Origin: Fulvia fulva
Lineage: Eukaryota > Ascomycota > Dothideomycetes > Mycosphaerellales > Mycosphaerellaceae
Direction of reading: 5' to 3'
DNA: 64,000 bases
Assembly (NCBI RefSeq): GCF_020509005.1
Contig: NC_063020.1
Coordinates: 124,001 to 188,000 of the forward strand
The position numbers and the translations under genes were made by a program. The notes below the pieces were generated by a model. The model saw only the letters and a program-made list of their open reading frames with translations. It made no database searches and had not been told where the DNA came from. Below are positions 1 to 10,016 of this stretch, one piece after another. Position 1 is the first letter of the stretch, and each line of letters opens with the position of its first letter.

Positions 1-3
1 AAC

Positions 4-2979
4 CTATGAGATCACCTTCTCCCTCAGCTTTCCAATAAACATGGCACCACTCTCCCCTTGATCGGCTCGGTCTTCCACGAGCATCGTCTGTGCCCACAAC
101 CGCAGCGATGGCTCGCCGTCCTCTCTGATCAAGTAGAGTGGAGGGACGACAATGCTGCCGCAGCCCTTGCCGCGGTGATCGCGCGATTTCTCAACGACAG
201 CCCGCACGCGCTCGTTCATTTCAGTCTCTAGTACAGGAATCGTTGTCTTGCCTTGCTTGAGCTGGTTTTTGTCTTCAGTGCCGAACACATCGTTGATCAA
301 AGCAGGGACGGCATCGCGACCGAGCCACAAGAATTGCGTCTGCCCGTCGTCGATAAGATATAAACCATACGGGGCGATGTTGCCCGAGGTGAGGTTGAGC
401 GCGGGTGGCATGACAATCGCGCCGGTCTCTGCGTCGGGCAGACCGGCATCATCGGGCATGTCGTGTAGCGAATATAACCGTGGGTAGATGTACTGCATCA
501 GGAGGGGTAGTGGAAGTGTCGACAGTAGGCAAAGTGCTGCTGATCGAAGGTCGGTAGGGATCTGTGCTGACTTTCGAAGGCCAAGCTGAGAATGTGGTCA
601 GTTTGCTGCATACAAAATCCAATCATGGGGTGATAACTTACGTTCTTCATCAGGCCAAGGAAGAGCATTGGCAGTGCTCTCATGTTTGCTGGGAACTGGA
701 GGCCACCTCCACCCATGTTGCCACCGCCGAGCTCCTTCTTGTAAGTCTGCAACAGCTCGACCATCTTCGCCTGCAGAGCATCACGAGCAGCATCGAGGCC
801 GCTGCTCAATGCCCGCTCGACTGCCTTGTGTGCGAAGTAGTGCGTGATGGCTTGTTGATCAGCTCCTGCGTAGACATCGGCCATATTCTGCGTAACAGGT
901 ATGCTAAGAGTCATGACACGAATCCTTCGCTCGCCATTGCACGTAGTGTGGAGTACGCCGACTTGTAAGCAAGCAAAAGCCTTGGTAATGCTTTCATCGA
1001 TTGCAATCTCAACAACGTAGGCTTGGTCTCGGGGCATTGAGGGGAATGCGCAGAGGTCGCTCGATCGGTTGAAGAAGTTGCCGTAGAAAGCGCTGGGTCT
1101 GAGTCCAGTAGTTGTACGCACACGCAGTACAGCTTCCAAGCCAATCTCTGACGAGAGGTAGTCGCTGAACTCGGTTGCGAATTTGATGGCATCTTCTGTT
1201 CGCGCCGCGTTCCATGCCGGGTAGAAATATGTCTGACCTCCAGTATATCGGGGAAGGTTGCTCAAGCTTGCCACATCCTGATACTGGGCGCTGAACAAGA
1301 ACATGTCAATAGACACCTGAGTTTTGCTGCATTCGACCGCGAAGCTCTTGTAGAAGCTGTTCTGCGTCTGCAGAAGAGCGTTTTCCTTCGAGGTACCTAG
1401 CAGCTTCTTGTCCTCTCGCATGTCGAGCTTGCCGAAACCAGTGTTGGGGAGAGTGGCAGACAGGACAACCATCTTGCCGCCAACATGGCTGATGAGTTTG
1501 TGACCGGCGCGCAGAGCTGCACCCATGGCGGAGCTGGGGTTCTGTGGGTTCGCAAACATGCCCTGGAGCTTCTCGAGGAACGCTTCGATGTTGGCGCGGC
1601 ATTCTGTGAGGTTGACCAGTAGATCCTCAGGCGTTGGCAGGAATGGTTCGTCGAGATCGCTGACTACGAGCATCTTCGCATCATTGTTCTCGCCTCCATC
1701 TCGCGGTATGCTGAAGTAATGCAGCGAGCTGTCCACCGCCATAAAGCCTAGTCGTGTCCGTCGATCCGTGTTTGGTATCCGGTCTAAGCTCTCCAGAATG
1801 CATCGTGCGGCAGTCGCTAGCAGTCCACTTGTGACACCAGCATAGCTGACATCGAAGAGGAACAGGTAGATCAGAGGCTGTGGTGCTCGAACCATGTACT
1901 CTTGCGGTGCGACGAACTCGCTGACTGCGTAGTTGAGCTCCGGTCTCTGCCATCTATCCACAGATTGCTGCTTGACACTGTCCCAGTCGAAGCTTTGTGG
2001 CACGTCGTTGGTCAGGTTGCACATATTACACCTCCACCTATGCGAGTGATCCAAGAAACTTGCGAATGGATTCATGTATGTCCTGCATCTTCTGCAACGA
2101 GCAATGACCTGGTCGCTCTGCACTGGCACGTCATCCTCTGAGTCGTGGAGGGTCGCGTATGGCTGAATGATGAGCGCGAAGGGAAGCTTGCTCTTCTTGA
2201 GGAGGGATGCGGTCGCAGGCATGGCGTTTAGCGTCGAGCGGACATATTTCGGCGAGCAATTGGCGTGCGGTGACGGTGTGACTGAGGACTGGGAGGGATC
2301 ATGTTAGCTAGGACGTCAAAGCCACTGTTGTCGGAATACTCACGTTTGGTGGCAGAATAATAGGTGGGGGAGGCTGATCCAGGTCGCTGACATGGAATGG
2401 TTGGCCTTGGGGGCTGATGTCCACAGGTTGCAACGGGTTAAGTCTCATTTGCACGCCTTGCTGCTGCTGTGGCTGAGGTGCTGGCTGGCCTCCTCCCATG
2501 CCCATCTGCCCAAATTGCTGCGTCATGCCCTGGACACCTGCTGGTGGCATGCCAGGCTGCGCAGGAGTAGGGTAGCCAGGAGCTGGAGCCTCATACCCGC
2601 CTTGAGCGCCATATTGTGGTTGTCCATATGGTACCTGCTGGGGTGCAGGGCTGCCCATAGCTGGGTCGCCGTACGAAGGCTGTTGTGGCATGCCATAAGC
2701 GGGCTGCGCTCCTTGCCCTGGGTAGCCATACCCTCCCTGAATATTTTGTGGTGCTTGCGCCGCTACTGGTTGCTGGCCAGGGTATGGTCCTCCCCCAGGT
2801 GGTGCAGCTGCTGCATTTCCGCCAGCTCCAAACTCGTAAGCCTGGCCAGCATATCTGTCGCGCTTCTTTTTGGGTGCGGCACCCGCTGCAGGCTGTTGGT
2901 CGTATGCTCCACCATCCTGAGGGTACGGTGAGCCGCCCTCAGGATCTGGCCCGGCGTCCTGTTGGTAGGGGTTGGCCAT
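4..2979 (-). CDS. SEC24: COPII coat subunit Sec24 (three exons)
   Basis: Sec24 is the cargo-binding subunit of the Sec23/24 inner COPII coat that forms vesicles at ER exit sites. The inferred join is complement(4..585, 642..2288, 2344..2979), 2865 nt and 954 aa, the usual Sec24 length. The N-terminus (about 200 residues) is Pro/Gln/Gly-rich and disordered. It leads into [10 protein letters not shown], where intron 1 (GTGAGT...CTAAC...CAG, 55 bp) falls. Next come the zinc-finger cysteines (CRRC and CNMC), the Sec23/24 trunk with FLFDVSYAG, the beta-sandwich and helical domains, and a gelsolin-like end ([16 protein letters not shown]). Intron 2 (56 bp) sits after GLMKN. Splicing restores [18 protein letters not shown], typical of the helical domain. 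The TAG stop is at 4-6. Start is the first ATG of the long frame. Family assignment is firm; exon borders are inferred by eye. Confidence 0.95.
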
Positions 2980-4040
2980 GATCTGTTACGGTGTGCTCGT
3001 TGTCCGCGCTTGTGTGCCCACTCCTCCCCTGGTATGTCGCTGAACGTAGGGAGGGGTCGCCGCTGCTTATGGTGAGAGTGATGTTGCCTGCTCGTGTGAA
3101 GGAGGTGCAACGTGGCTGGTGTGTATGTATTCGTAAAAGTGTCAAGATCGCAATGCCCGGGAAATGCAAGCTTCACATGCACCCGTGGATTCGGGGGGTC
3201 GGCCGGTGGAGTGGTGGTTCAAGCGAGCTCTAACACAAGCGCGTTGTTCAATTTGTTACACAATCGCTGAACGACGTCAAGCAGTCAGCTTTGCAAAGAT
3301 CGCGCTCACAGATGGTCGAATGTCGCAGAAACATGCGCGAAGTGTTAGGAAAATACACCTTATTGAGAGCTGGCAGGTCGCGATTGCCAAGTGTTGCTTC
3401 CCCTTCAGGAAACGTCACAGGAAACGTTTGAGACAATTCAGACCCTCGTGAGATACTTCGGCCATGCATTTCGACAGCATGTGATTGCCTCACGAATCAT
3501 TTAGTTCACGACTTCTCATGGGCACGCCTGGCTTGCTGATAGAAGATCATACGTGACCTGCGAGGTTGCACGCCATGCTTCAACATTGCCAGCAGCGACC
3601 GCGTAGTCGCTGACTCTTCACGGCAAGGGAGAAGTGCTTTGCTGTTACAGGAAGTAGCTCCTCTACTGTTACGTTTGTGCCAAAGATCATTGCGACTGCA
3701 CTTTGCGAGGGAGTCATGCTCTGAGACTCTCAACAGCGACCGAGCTACTGCACATCTGTGCCACAGAGAGTAGGGGCGTCTGTTACGGTGCGGCAAGTAG
3801 CTTCTTTCTCACCCACTCTGCCTTCGTCGTCGCTCGTCGAAGTGGACTTCACTGTTTCCACGTCAACAGTGTCTATCAATCGCACATCGTCTATACCACA
3901 GAGAATCAACTTTCACCATCCAATACCTCCATTCCTCCTTGGGAAACACTCGCTGTCTGAATATCAACAGTCCCCATCCATCACACCAATCCCACATCGT
4001 CTATACCAGCAAGTCAACTTGCAGCATCAAAGCCAGCATC
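2980..4040. other. Divergent intergenic region, Sec24 / 4041 gene
   Basis: About 1.06 kb separating two divergent genes, presumably holding both promoters. I see no convincing coding frame. Close to the right-hand gene lies a 22-bp direct repeat (3877-3898 and 3987-4008). Confidence 0.6.
3877..4008. repeat. 22-bp direct repeat pair in 5' leader
   Basis: The motif CAATCSCACATCGTCTATAC plus CA occurs at 3877-3898 and again at 3987-4008, with 21 of 22 positions identical and 110 bp between starts. Both copies lie just upstream of the ATG at 4041, and both are followed by a TCAACTT-containing stretch. It may be a local duplication or paired regulatory sites; the sequence alone does not say. Confidence 0.6.
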
Positions 4041-4550
4041 ATGACTCCATTGCAAACTTTCTTCGCTCAGCAGACCGGGTTCCACACACTATGGGATCCC
4101 AACATCGCCGACGCAGACTGCTCGCGGGAGCCGGTCATCTTCCCCGACACTGACCTGCCAGTGATGTTCTTTCGAATCGCACCAACTCCAGTCACCAGGT
4201 ACACCACCACGTATTGGAACCCCATTGGCGAGTTCCCAATCGAGAGGGTCATGGATGCTATACTCGATATAGTCGACATGCGTGCCCGCCTCGACATCAG
4301 CTTGCTAGGAGCAAGTCGAGCTTTGTGGCCGAATGCACAATCGCCACCTGAAGACCTTGAGATACTGCAAGACGCGCAGCGATTCCTCTTTGGCGCACTA
4401 TGGGTCGGACGCGACTTCCTGTTGCAAATTTTGCGGGATTTCGACATTGCAGGTGCCACAGAACGGAGACACTTGGCAAGCATGCTGCATCAGGGTCGAG
4501 GTTTTGGGGGATATATTGAGCGACATATAATGTTTCGACTGGCGTGCTAG
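4041..4550 (+). CDS. Hypothetical protein, first exon or truncated
   Basis: An open frame of 169 codons starting MTPLQTFFAQQTGFHTLW. I recognise no family. The protein is mixed alpha-helical in character, with segments such as FPIERVMDAILDIVDMRARL and DAQRFLFGALWVGRDFLLQI, and no signal peptide or membrane span. The frame stops at TAG 4548-4550 but reads on cleanly in the same frame to TAG 4656-4658 (EHLLQELRDIDDQYQYLLLL and beyond). Alternatively, an intron of about 4501-4573 would link it to the repeat-encoding frame ending at 4878; its donor (GTTTTG) is weak. The gene model is therefore unsettled. Start chosen as the first ATG after the 5' leader repeats. Confidence 0.45.
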   Translation: MTPLQTFFAQQTGFHTLWDPNIADADCSREPVIFPDTDLPVMFFRIAPTPVTRYTTTYWNPIGEFPIERVMDAILDIVDMRARLDISLLGASRALWPNAQSPPEDLEILQDAQRFLFGALWVGRDFLLQILRDFDIAGATERRHLASMLHQGRGFGGYIERHIMFRLAC

Positions 4551-4581
4551 GAGCATTTGTTGCAGGAGCTCAGGGATATCG

Positions 4582-4878
4582 ATGATCAATACCAATACTT
4601 GCTGTTGTTGGCCGGGCAATTGCCGATGTGGGACCAAGAACATGGCACAGAGTGGTAGTGTAAAAGCAGAGAGTCCACAAAGTGATGGTGTGAAAGAGGA
4701 GAGTCCACAGAGCGACGGTGTGAAAGAGGACAGTCCACAGCGTGGTGGCGTAAAAGTAGAGAGTCCAGAGAGTGGTGGCATGGAAGCAGAAAGTCCACAA
4801 AGTGTTGACGTCAAGATGGAGAGTCCACAGAGTGGTGTCGTGAAAACAGAAAGTCCACATGACTCAGGCATGGAGTGA
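4582..4878 (+). CDS. 10-aa tandem-repeat protein segment (x-G-x-VKxESPQ)
   Basis: The frame encodes a short Cys-rich head (NTCCCWPGNCRCG) and then 7.5 copies of a ten-residue unit (4651-4875), for example SDGVKEESPQ, SDGVKEDSPQ, RGGVKVESPE, SVDVKMESPQ, SGVVKTESPH. The DNA period is exactly 30 bp with no indels. Many differences are at third positions (gta/gtg/gtc, caa/cag), which suggests translation. Most units match the SUMO acceptor consensus (hydrophobic-K-x-E) directly followed by Ser-Pro. It is probably the 3' part of the gene beginning at 4041, reached by an intron, rather than an independent gene from the ATG at 4582. No homologue is recognised. Confidence 0.45.
   Translation: MINTNTCCCWPGNCRCGTKNMAQSGSVKAESPQSDGVKEESPQSDGVKEDSPQRGGVKVESPESGGMEAESPQSVDVKMESPQSGVVKTESPHDSGME
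4651..4875 (+). repeat. 30-bp tandem repeat, about 7.5 units
   Basis: Units begin AGTG-- and end GAGAGTCCACAG or a variant. Copies differ by several substitutions but keep exactly 30 bp, so the reading frame never shifts. The opposite strand is also open over the block, which is a by-product of the composition. Confidence 0.9.
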
Positions 4879-4901
4879 AGGGTGTTCATGTACATCGACC
4901 T

Positions 4902-6819
4902 TCAGCCGGCGAAGAGCTGCAGATCAGGATGTTGGGCATCACCAATGTCGAACAGGTTATTCCAGGATAGATCTCGGAAGAAGTCGTTGACATCCCATTC
5001 TCCATTACTATTAGTAAACATCGTTGCCGGTTGTGCTCCGTTGTGTTGGACAGTGGTCCCCGTGGACGTGGTAGGCGGCGTTGAAGTGACAGCATGTGGA
5101 GGCGGCGATCGTATATTCGAGTCCAGTCGTCTGCGCTTGGCCAGTATGGAGTAAACATCCTCGTCTCCAAATGCCTCTGAGTTGGTTCGGCGTTGAGTAC
5201 GCTGAAGGTCTGAGAGCAGTGTCGACAGTGCAGCGTGGCAGCGCCGTGCACTTTGCCAGCGGTCACCCATACGTTTGAGAAGATCAAGGCAACGTAGGAT
5301 CCCCCTGTGAGTCGATTAGCTGGGGTCAGAACATTACTGCCTCAACTGCTACTCACTGCGATCCTTGCGCGATGTTGTACAGTCCCACCTGACATGCAAA
5401 TGATATGATCAGGCCGGACATCCATACGGATGCGAGGTAGCCGGGCCAGAACAAGGTGCTTTGCAATTCCAAAGCATTGATTGTCCGTTTAGCAGCGCCG
5501 ATATTGACTTGTAGCCCATGATGAAACTCGGGCGCGTTTCTCGGTAAGGACAGAGATGGACGATTGATGGAGATGACAAGCTGTTCGTACAGTACATGGA
5601 AGAACGGTAGGAACCGAGCGACTTGCTCGTCTGCAGAACTGCTTTCTGTCGTGAGTCTAGGCTCCTCGGGTAGGTTGTTGAACCATCTGTCCACGTCTGA
5701 TCGTAGAAAGAGGACCTTTCTCGGATCGCTATTGCGGGAGTGTAATGAGGAGTGGAAGATCTCAAGCGCTCTGCCAACCAGACGGCCATGCTCGACAAAG
5801 TTGGCCAGTATCACTTCCTTGTTGACATTGGCAGCATCCTTGGTTTGTTCTTTAGTTTCTTCGTCTTGCCTCGTGGCACCCACTCTCTCGTGAGCCACGG
5901 TATGTATCTCTCTCTTGCCAGGCACGCAGACGTCTATTTCGGCATCGGACAGAGACACTGGGATCCCCAAAGCCTGACATACATATCTGTCCAGAGCATA
6001 CGACGCCCATAGTATACGCTCCCTCAGTTCAAGATCCTCGTTCGAAAGTTGAGGATATCGATACGGACAGCGATGGAGGCCAGCATGGTAAAGAAGTTTG
6101 GTCAGTAGGACGCCAAGTGATGATGCAGTGCGTAAAGCCATAGTAGAGAGGCAGTACAGCTGAGCTGCCAGCACCGTCTGGATTGTCAAAGTGTCATGTC
6201 TTGTAGCTAGCATCGCTGCTATGGACAACAGGCTCGAGCGAGAGGGGACATCGCTCAGGCCAGGAGGTTGCGCGTATGATCCCATGCTCAAGACACACTG
6301 GAAAATGACAACATAGCAGAGACGCCGTCGATCTACCGGTATCGTGCAGGAGGCTGAGCTTGTCCTGGGGTCCGAATACAGTGCCTCCAGTTCTTGTAGG
6401 AATTCAGGTCCGGACAAGAACGGCAGAACTGGGTGCCATGTCTTGAAATAGCTGATAGCATTGGCTTGCGCAGTCTCGTGAGACGGCAGCGTGCCAAGCT
6501 GAGCCTGGTTGTCGACCTCTATCGTTCGGTAGCTGCTGATGCTCACATCGAAGCCTCTGGCCCGCTCGGGCGAGTTTCTCGTCGAAGAAGCGTAGTCATC
6601 CTCGCCGCCGACGGTGTCCTCCGCTGCTGGCAGATGCCCGGGCTTCGAGTGCTGTGCTGAAGACTCGAATGCTTGTTTGACGGTGTTGATGAAATATATG
6701 CCTGAACTGCTCCCGATGAACCGGCTTTCATGGGCCGGTGATGGCTGGGTCAATGATCCGGTCTCGTGATTGCTGGAAAGGGGAATCTTGTGCGTCCATG
6801 GCGGCTGAAACGACCGCAT
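4902..6819 (-). CDS. Fungal_trans-domain transcription factor lacking a DNA-binding domain
   Basis: Join complement(4902..5304, 5357..6819), 1866 nt and 621 aa. The 52-bp intron (GTGAGT...CTAATCGACTCACAG) reconnects QGILRCLDLLKRMGDRW, a typical C-terminal motif of this class. Residues about 35-48 carry SRFIGSSSGIYFIN, which in relatives follows the Zn2Cys6 and linker region. From about 130 comes the fungal_trans (xylanolytic-activator type) domain with YFKTWHPVLPFL, SLGVLLTKLLYHAGLHRCPY and RERILWASYALDRY. No Zn2Cys6 cluster precedes it: an in-frame stop lies 18 codons upstream of the ATG, and the DNA beyond is antisense to the Zn2Cys6 gene at 7035. It may act as a non-DNA-binding partner, or be the C-terminal half of a gene broken by inversion. 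Confidence 0.8.
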
Positions 6820-7034
6820 AGGGTCATTGTCAGCTGTTTGAACGGTCTTTTGGCAATGGCAGGCACTTCATCACGCTCGTCGAGGTGGTGGTGGTGTTGC
6901 GGCTGGAGAACGAAGTTTCATCCGGTTCCGCAACTGCCTCGGGAGTTGCTTGGCCCGCACCACTTCTAAGTTCTGCCTCTTCTCTACCTAGTACCATCAA
7001 CACCTCCATGTAGATGCACAGCTGACATCCCGCA
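6820..7034. promoter_or_regulatory. 215-bp head-to-head spacer between the two transcription-factor halves
   Basis: A short divergent region with no separate gene. The minus strand keeps the downstream frame open for 18 codons above the ATG at 6819, including a possible CAG acceptor about 20 nt upstream. If the inversion model is right, one breakpoint lies here. Confidence 0.4.
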
Positions 7035-7904
7035 ATGCCTGCAGGCGCGTCCGACAAGCCGCGTCGATCCCGCATTACTGCAGCTTGCGCTGTATGTCGT
7101 GCAAAGCGACAGAAATGCTCGGGTGTGAAGCCGCGATGCGACCAGTGCCGAATGCACAATGAGGAATGCTGGTGGAGTGACCAGAAGAAACGTGGACCCG
7201 CCAAAGACTACCTCAGATCATTGCAGGATCGTCTCCAGGAGAATGAGAAGCTGCTGCTGAGTCTTCTCGAAGAAGTGTCGGACAGCACTGTTGCGAACGC
7301 GCTCCACCGCGACCTAGGCAGCACAAGCACCGCTCCAAGCCATCAAACATGGACCGGCAGCTTGTCAGGACAGGAGTACTGGACGCGATACCCGCTGAAC
7401 AGGCTGGAAAGTATCAGAGACTGGCAAAGGCAACGTACCGCGACCGCATTGAGGCCTGCGTCAGAGATACCAGCGCCTCCCGTCATGACCACCCGCCACG
7501 AGCGCGACAGTCACTTCCAGGAGCCAACGCCGCCTCAACCGACAATGGTTACAACTCAGCCTATACCTGACACGATCTCACGCGACAATGGATTGATCTC
7601 ACCGTATCCAAATGGACACCAGCAGGCGTACCAAAGTACGAACCAGAGTCCGAGCACAGATTGGCAGTCACCTCAGGAACCCAAAACCAGTCTTCACGAG
7701 AGACGGTACAGCGAAGAGACCCGTGGTGTTGCAGAAGCACTGTTCTCCATATCTCATCAAGGTAACCAGGCCCGGATGCAGGCACAACCGCAGCAACAGC
7801 AGGAGCAACAGCAACCAATGCTGGATTCAGGCGATAGTCGGACAGCATCTGCACCAGTATTGGAGAAGCTTCCCTCTCAATTTCCAACGCATCTATTCTG
7901 GTGA
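7035..7904 (+). CDS. Zn2Cys6 DNA-binding protein without regulatory domain
   Basis: A 289-aa frame. Residues about 16-43 form a perfect Zn(II)2Cys6 cluster (CAVC-RAKRQKC-SGVKPRC-DQC-RMHNEEC, spacing 2-6-6-2-6), preceded by basic residues. It is followed by a linker and a short coiled coil (KDYLRSLQDRLQENEKLLLS) for dimerisation. The rest is low-complexity (Gln-rich near 245-260) and ends QFPTHLFW before TGA. No fungal_trans domain follows, although such proteins usually have one; one lies on the opposite strand at 4902-6819. Immediately after the TGA the +1 frame stays open with coding-like sequence to 7998, so a frameshift is possible. Binding-domain call is firm; completeness is doubtful. 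Confidence 0.75.
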   Translation: MPAGASDKPRRSRITAACAVCRAKRQKCSGVKPRCDQCRMHNEECWWSDQKKRGPAKDYLRSLQDRLQENEKLLLSLLEEVSDSTVANALHRDLGSTSTAPSHQTWTGSLSGQEYWTRYPLNRLESIRDWQRQRTATALRPASEIPAPPVMTTRHERDSHFQEPTPPQPTMVTTQPIPDTISRDNGLISPYPNGHQQAYQSTNQSPSTDWQSPQEPKTSLHERRYSEETRGVAEALFSISHQGNQARMQAQPQQQQEQQQPMLDSGDSRTASAPVLEKLPSQFPTHLFW

Positions 7905-8679
7905 CAGATCTGTGAACGTGTCAAAAACTTTCACATTTGATGGATTCAGGGAGATATTCAGGCTGAATGATTATCCGCATGGACTCGAACCCGAATAAAG
8001 CCAGAACAGCGATATTAGTCCAGTCATAGCAGAGGAAGACTAAGTTGCTGGCCGTAGCGATGGAGCTCAACACGGACCGGGAGACATTATTCTGACAAGA
8101 CCATATTGTACGGCACGTGACCCGCGTTCCTGCCTTCTCTGAGTGGCTCGCGGTCGAAGCTTACGAGCTCTTGGTCAAATCCGACACCTTCTCGAGTAGG
8201 CGAAGTGCTCCTCGGCGCCCAGCACGATCATCAACCATCCAGCAAATACCGAGTTTACTTCACAAGAAAGACCGCCACCATCTGCAAGGTCTGGCAAGCA
8301 GAAAGTGCTATTCGTACGAGGGCAGATAGCATGTCGCAAGCAAGCTTAGCAAACAGCAGCCAAGAAAAGCCACGGGCGACATTGTGTACTCCTCGTAGCA
8401 CTTGGCACGACGCTTCTTGCAACGATTTCTTCTGATAGAGTGCACGACTCTGCAGATCTACACAGAATGAAGTAGGAGATGTGCCGCAGTGCTACCTCGA
8501 GCGGGTCGGAAGTAAACTACTTTTGCAATGACAGTAAACAGCTTATGAGCCGCAGTAGTCGGACCAGCAGTGCTCATCCAGCAGTGCTGCTGGTGCAGAA
8601 CCTGGCCTCGATATTAGTAGACGTCGTCTGCTCGCACTGTTGTCCTGACGTCCTGCTTTAGCTCTGCCCACCCATCACC
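7905..8679. other. Intergenic, with +1-frame extension of the Zn2Cys6 gene
   Basis: Positions 7886-7998 encode, in the +1 frame, a plausible continuation (SGDRSVNVSKTFTFDGFREI and FRLNDYPHGLEPE) ending in TAA. Beyond 8000 I see no gene; the last part presumably carries the promoter of the carboxypeptidase gene at 8680. Confidence 0.4.
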
Positions 8680-10016
8680 ATGCGCTTCTCACGTCTCCTC
8701 TCACTCTTGCCTCTGGAAGCTGCGGTGGTCCTCCCGAGGGATGACGCCGTAACCTACGATGGCTACAGAGTATACCGTATCCAAACCAACGGCGACCACG
8801 ACAATGTTATCAGCAAGCTGTCGGCACTTTCCTACGAGCAATGGAACTACCGCGCTGCTGAGCACGTTGACATTTCCTTGTCCAAGGAAGATGCTGAAAA
8901 GTTCGAAGCCCTGGGTCTCGACTATAAAGTGATGCACGAGGATCTTGGTGCAGACATCCTGGCTGAAGGTGCTGGCGCGTCGGCAAAGTAGGTCAAGCGA
9001 CAGAATGGTGCTCTGCCCTCGGACTCTTGGTTCAACTCATATCACTCGTACGCCGACCATATCCAATACTGGCGAGACTTGAACGCGGCTTTCCCAAGCA
9101 ATTCCGAGTGGTTCGTGGCTGGCCAGTCCTACGAGAAGAGGGACATCTTTGGATTGAAGTTGTTTGGCAATGACACCAGCTCCACTAAGCCTGCTGTTGT
9201 CTGGCATAGCACCGTCCATGCCCGTGAATGGATTACTACAATGACCGTGGAGTACATTGCGTACAACATGATCAAGGGTTATCAAGCCAATGAGACGGAC
9301 TTTGCTACGATTCCCAATGAGTATGATGTTTACATCTTGCCAGTTGTGAATCCTGATGGCTTCTCGTTCTCGCAGACCAATGATCGCCTGTGAGTTAACC
9401 TGTCAGCAAATGGCAATCATTCATACAATTACTGACACGTTGTAGCTGGCGCAAGAACCGCTCCCCTGCACCACTCCTAGGCGGCCTGAAGCTCTGCTAC
9501 GGCACAGACATCAACCGCAACTGGCCATACCAATGGACCGGCGACCCACGAGGCTCCTCACCAAACCCCTGCGACCAGACCTACCGCGGCCGTGCCGCCG
9601 GCGACACTCCAGAGAACAAAGCCCTCGTAGCACAAATGACCGCAGTCTCAGCGAAGCAGCCTCTCGCGCAATACCTCGACTTCCACTCCTACGGCCAATA
9701 CATCCTCTCGCCATACGGCTACACCGCAAACGTCCCCGCAAACTCGGCTGCGCAGGTTGATCTAGGCAGCAAGGCGGCTGCTGCGATTGCGAGTGTTTAT
9801 GGCACGCCATTCACGGTCGGTCTAAGTGGTGCTACGCTGTATCCTACTGCTGGAAGCAGTGCGGATTTTGCTACTGATATTGCTGGGGCGGAATATGCTT
9901 ATGCTTTCGAGCTAAGGGATAAGGGTGAGAATGGGTTTGTGTTGCCACCGGATCAGATTAGGCCGGTTGGTGAGGAGATGTTGGAGGGTGTGAAGGTTAT
10001 GTTTTTGCAGATGTGA
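8680..10016 (+). pseudogene. Secreted M14 metallocarboxypeptidase, interrupted by in-frame TAG
   Basis: Join 8680..9389, 9446..10016 gives 427 codons, the size of a fungal carboxypeptidase A-type proenzyme. A short hydrophobic leader is followed by the activation propeptide (about 25-105) and the peptidase domain. Catalytic residues are visible: zinc ligands H180 and E183 (HAREW) and H317 (FHSYGQ), with the general base E392 (FELRDKG). The 56-bp intron (GTGAGT...CTGAC...TAG) sits after NDRL. Codon 104 is TAG (8989-8991), in frame with coding sequence on both sides; it lies just before VKRQ, a dibasic propeptide-processing site. The TAG is one C-to-T change from CAG. No intron of workable size removes it, so the enzyme is probably not made, unless there is readthrough or a sequence error. 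Confidence 0.85.
8989..8991 (+). other. In-frame TAG in carboxypeptidase gene
   Basis: Separates the propeptide (ending GASAK) from VKRQNGALPSDSWF at the start of the catalytic part, with no frame change. Confidence 0.85.

Noticed and set aside
4398..4895. Minus-strand frame with a 10-aa repeat (e.g. PLCGLSxFT)
   Set aside because: It is the antisense reading of the 30-bp repeat; any 30-bp array without stops is open on several frames. The plus strand has the better codon behaviour.
7977..7998. Possible tRNA T-loop (GGACTCGAACCCG)
   Set aside because: No acceptor stem or anticodon arm around it; it lies in the coding-like +1 frame of the Zn2Cys6 gene.
8980..9000. Intron removing the carboxypeptidase TAG (GTAGGT...CAG)
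   Set aside because: Would be only about 15 bp, far below any fungal intron, with no branch site.
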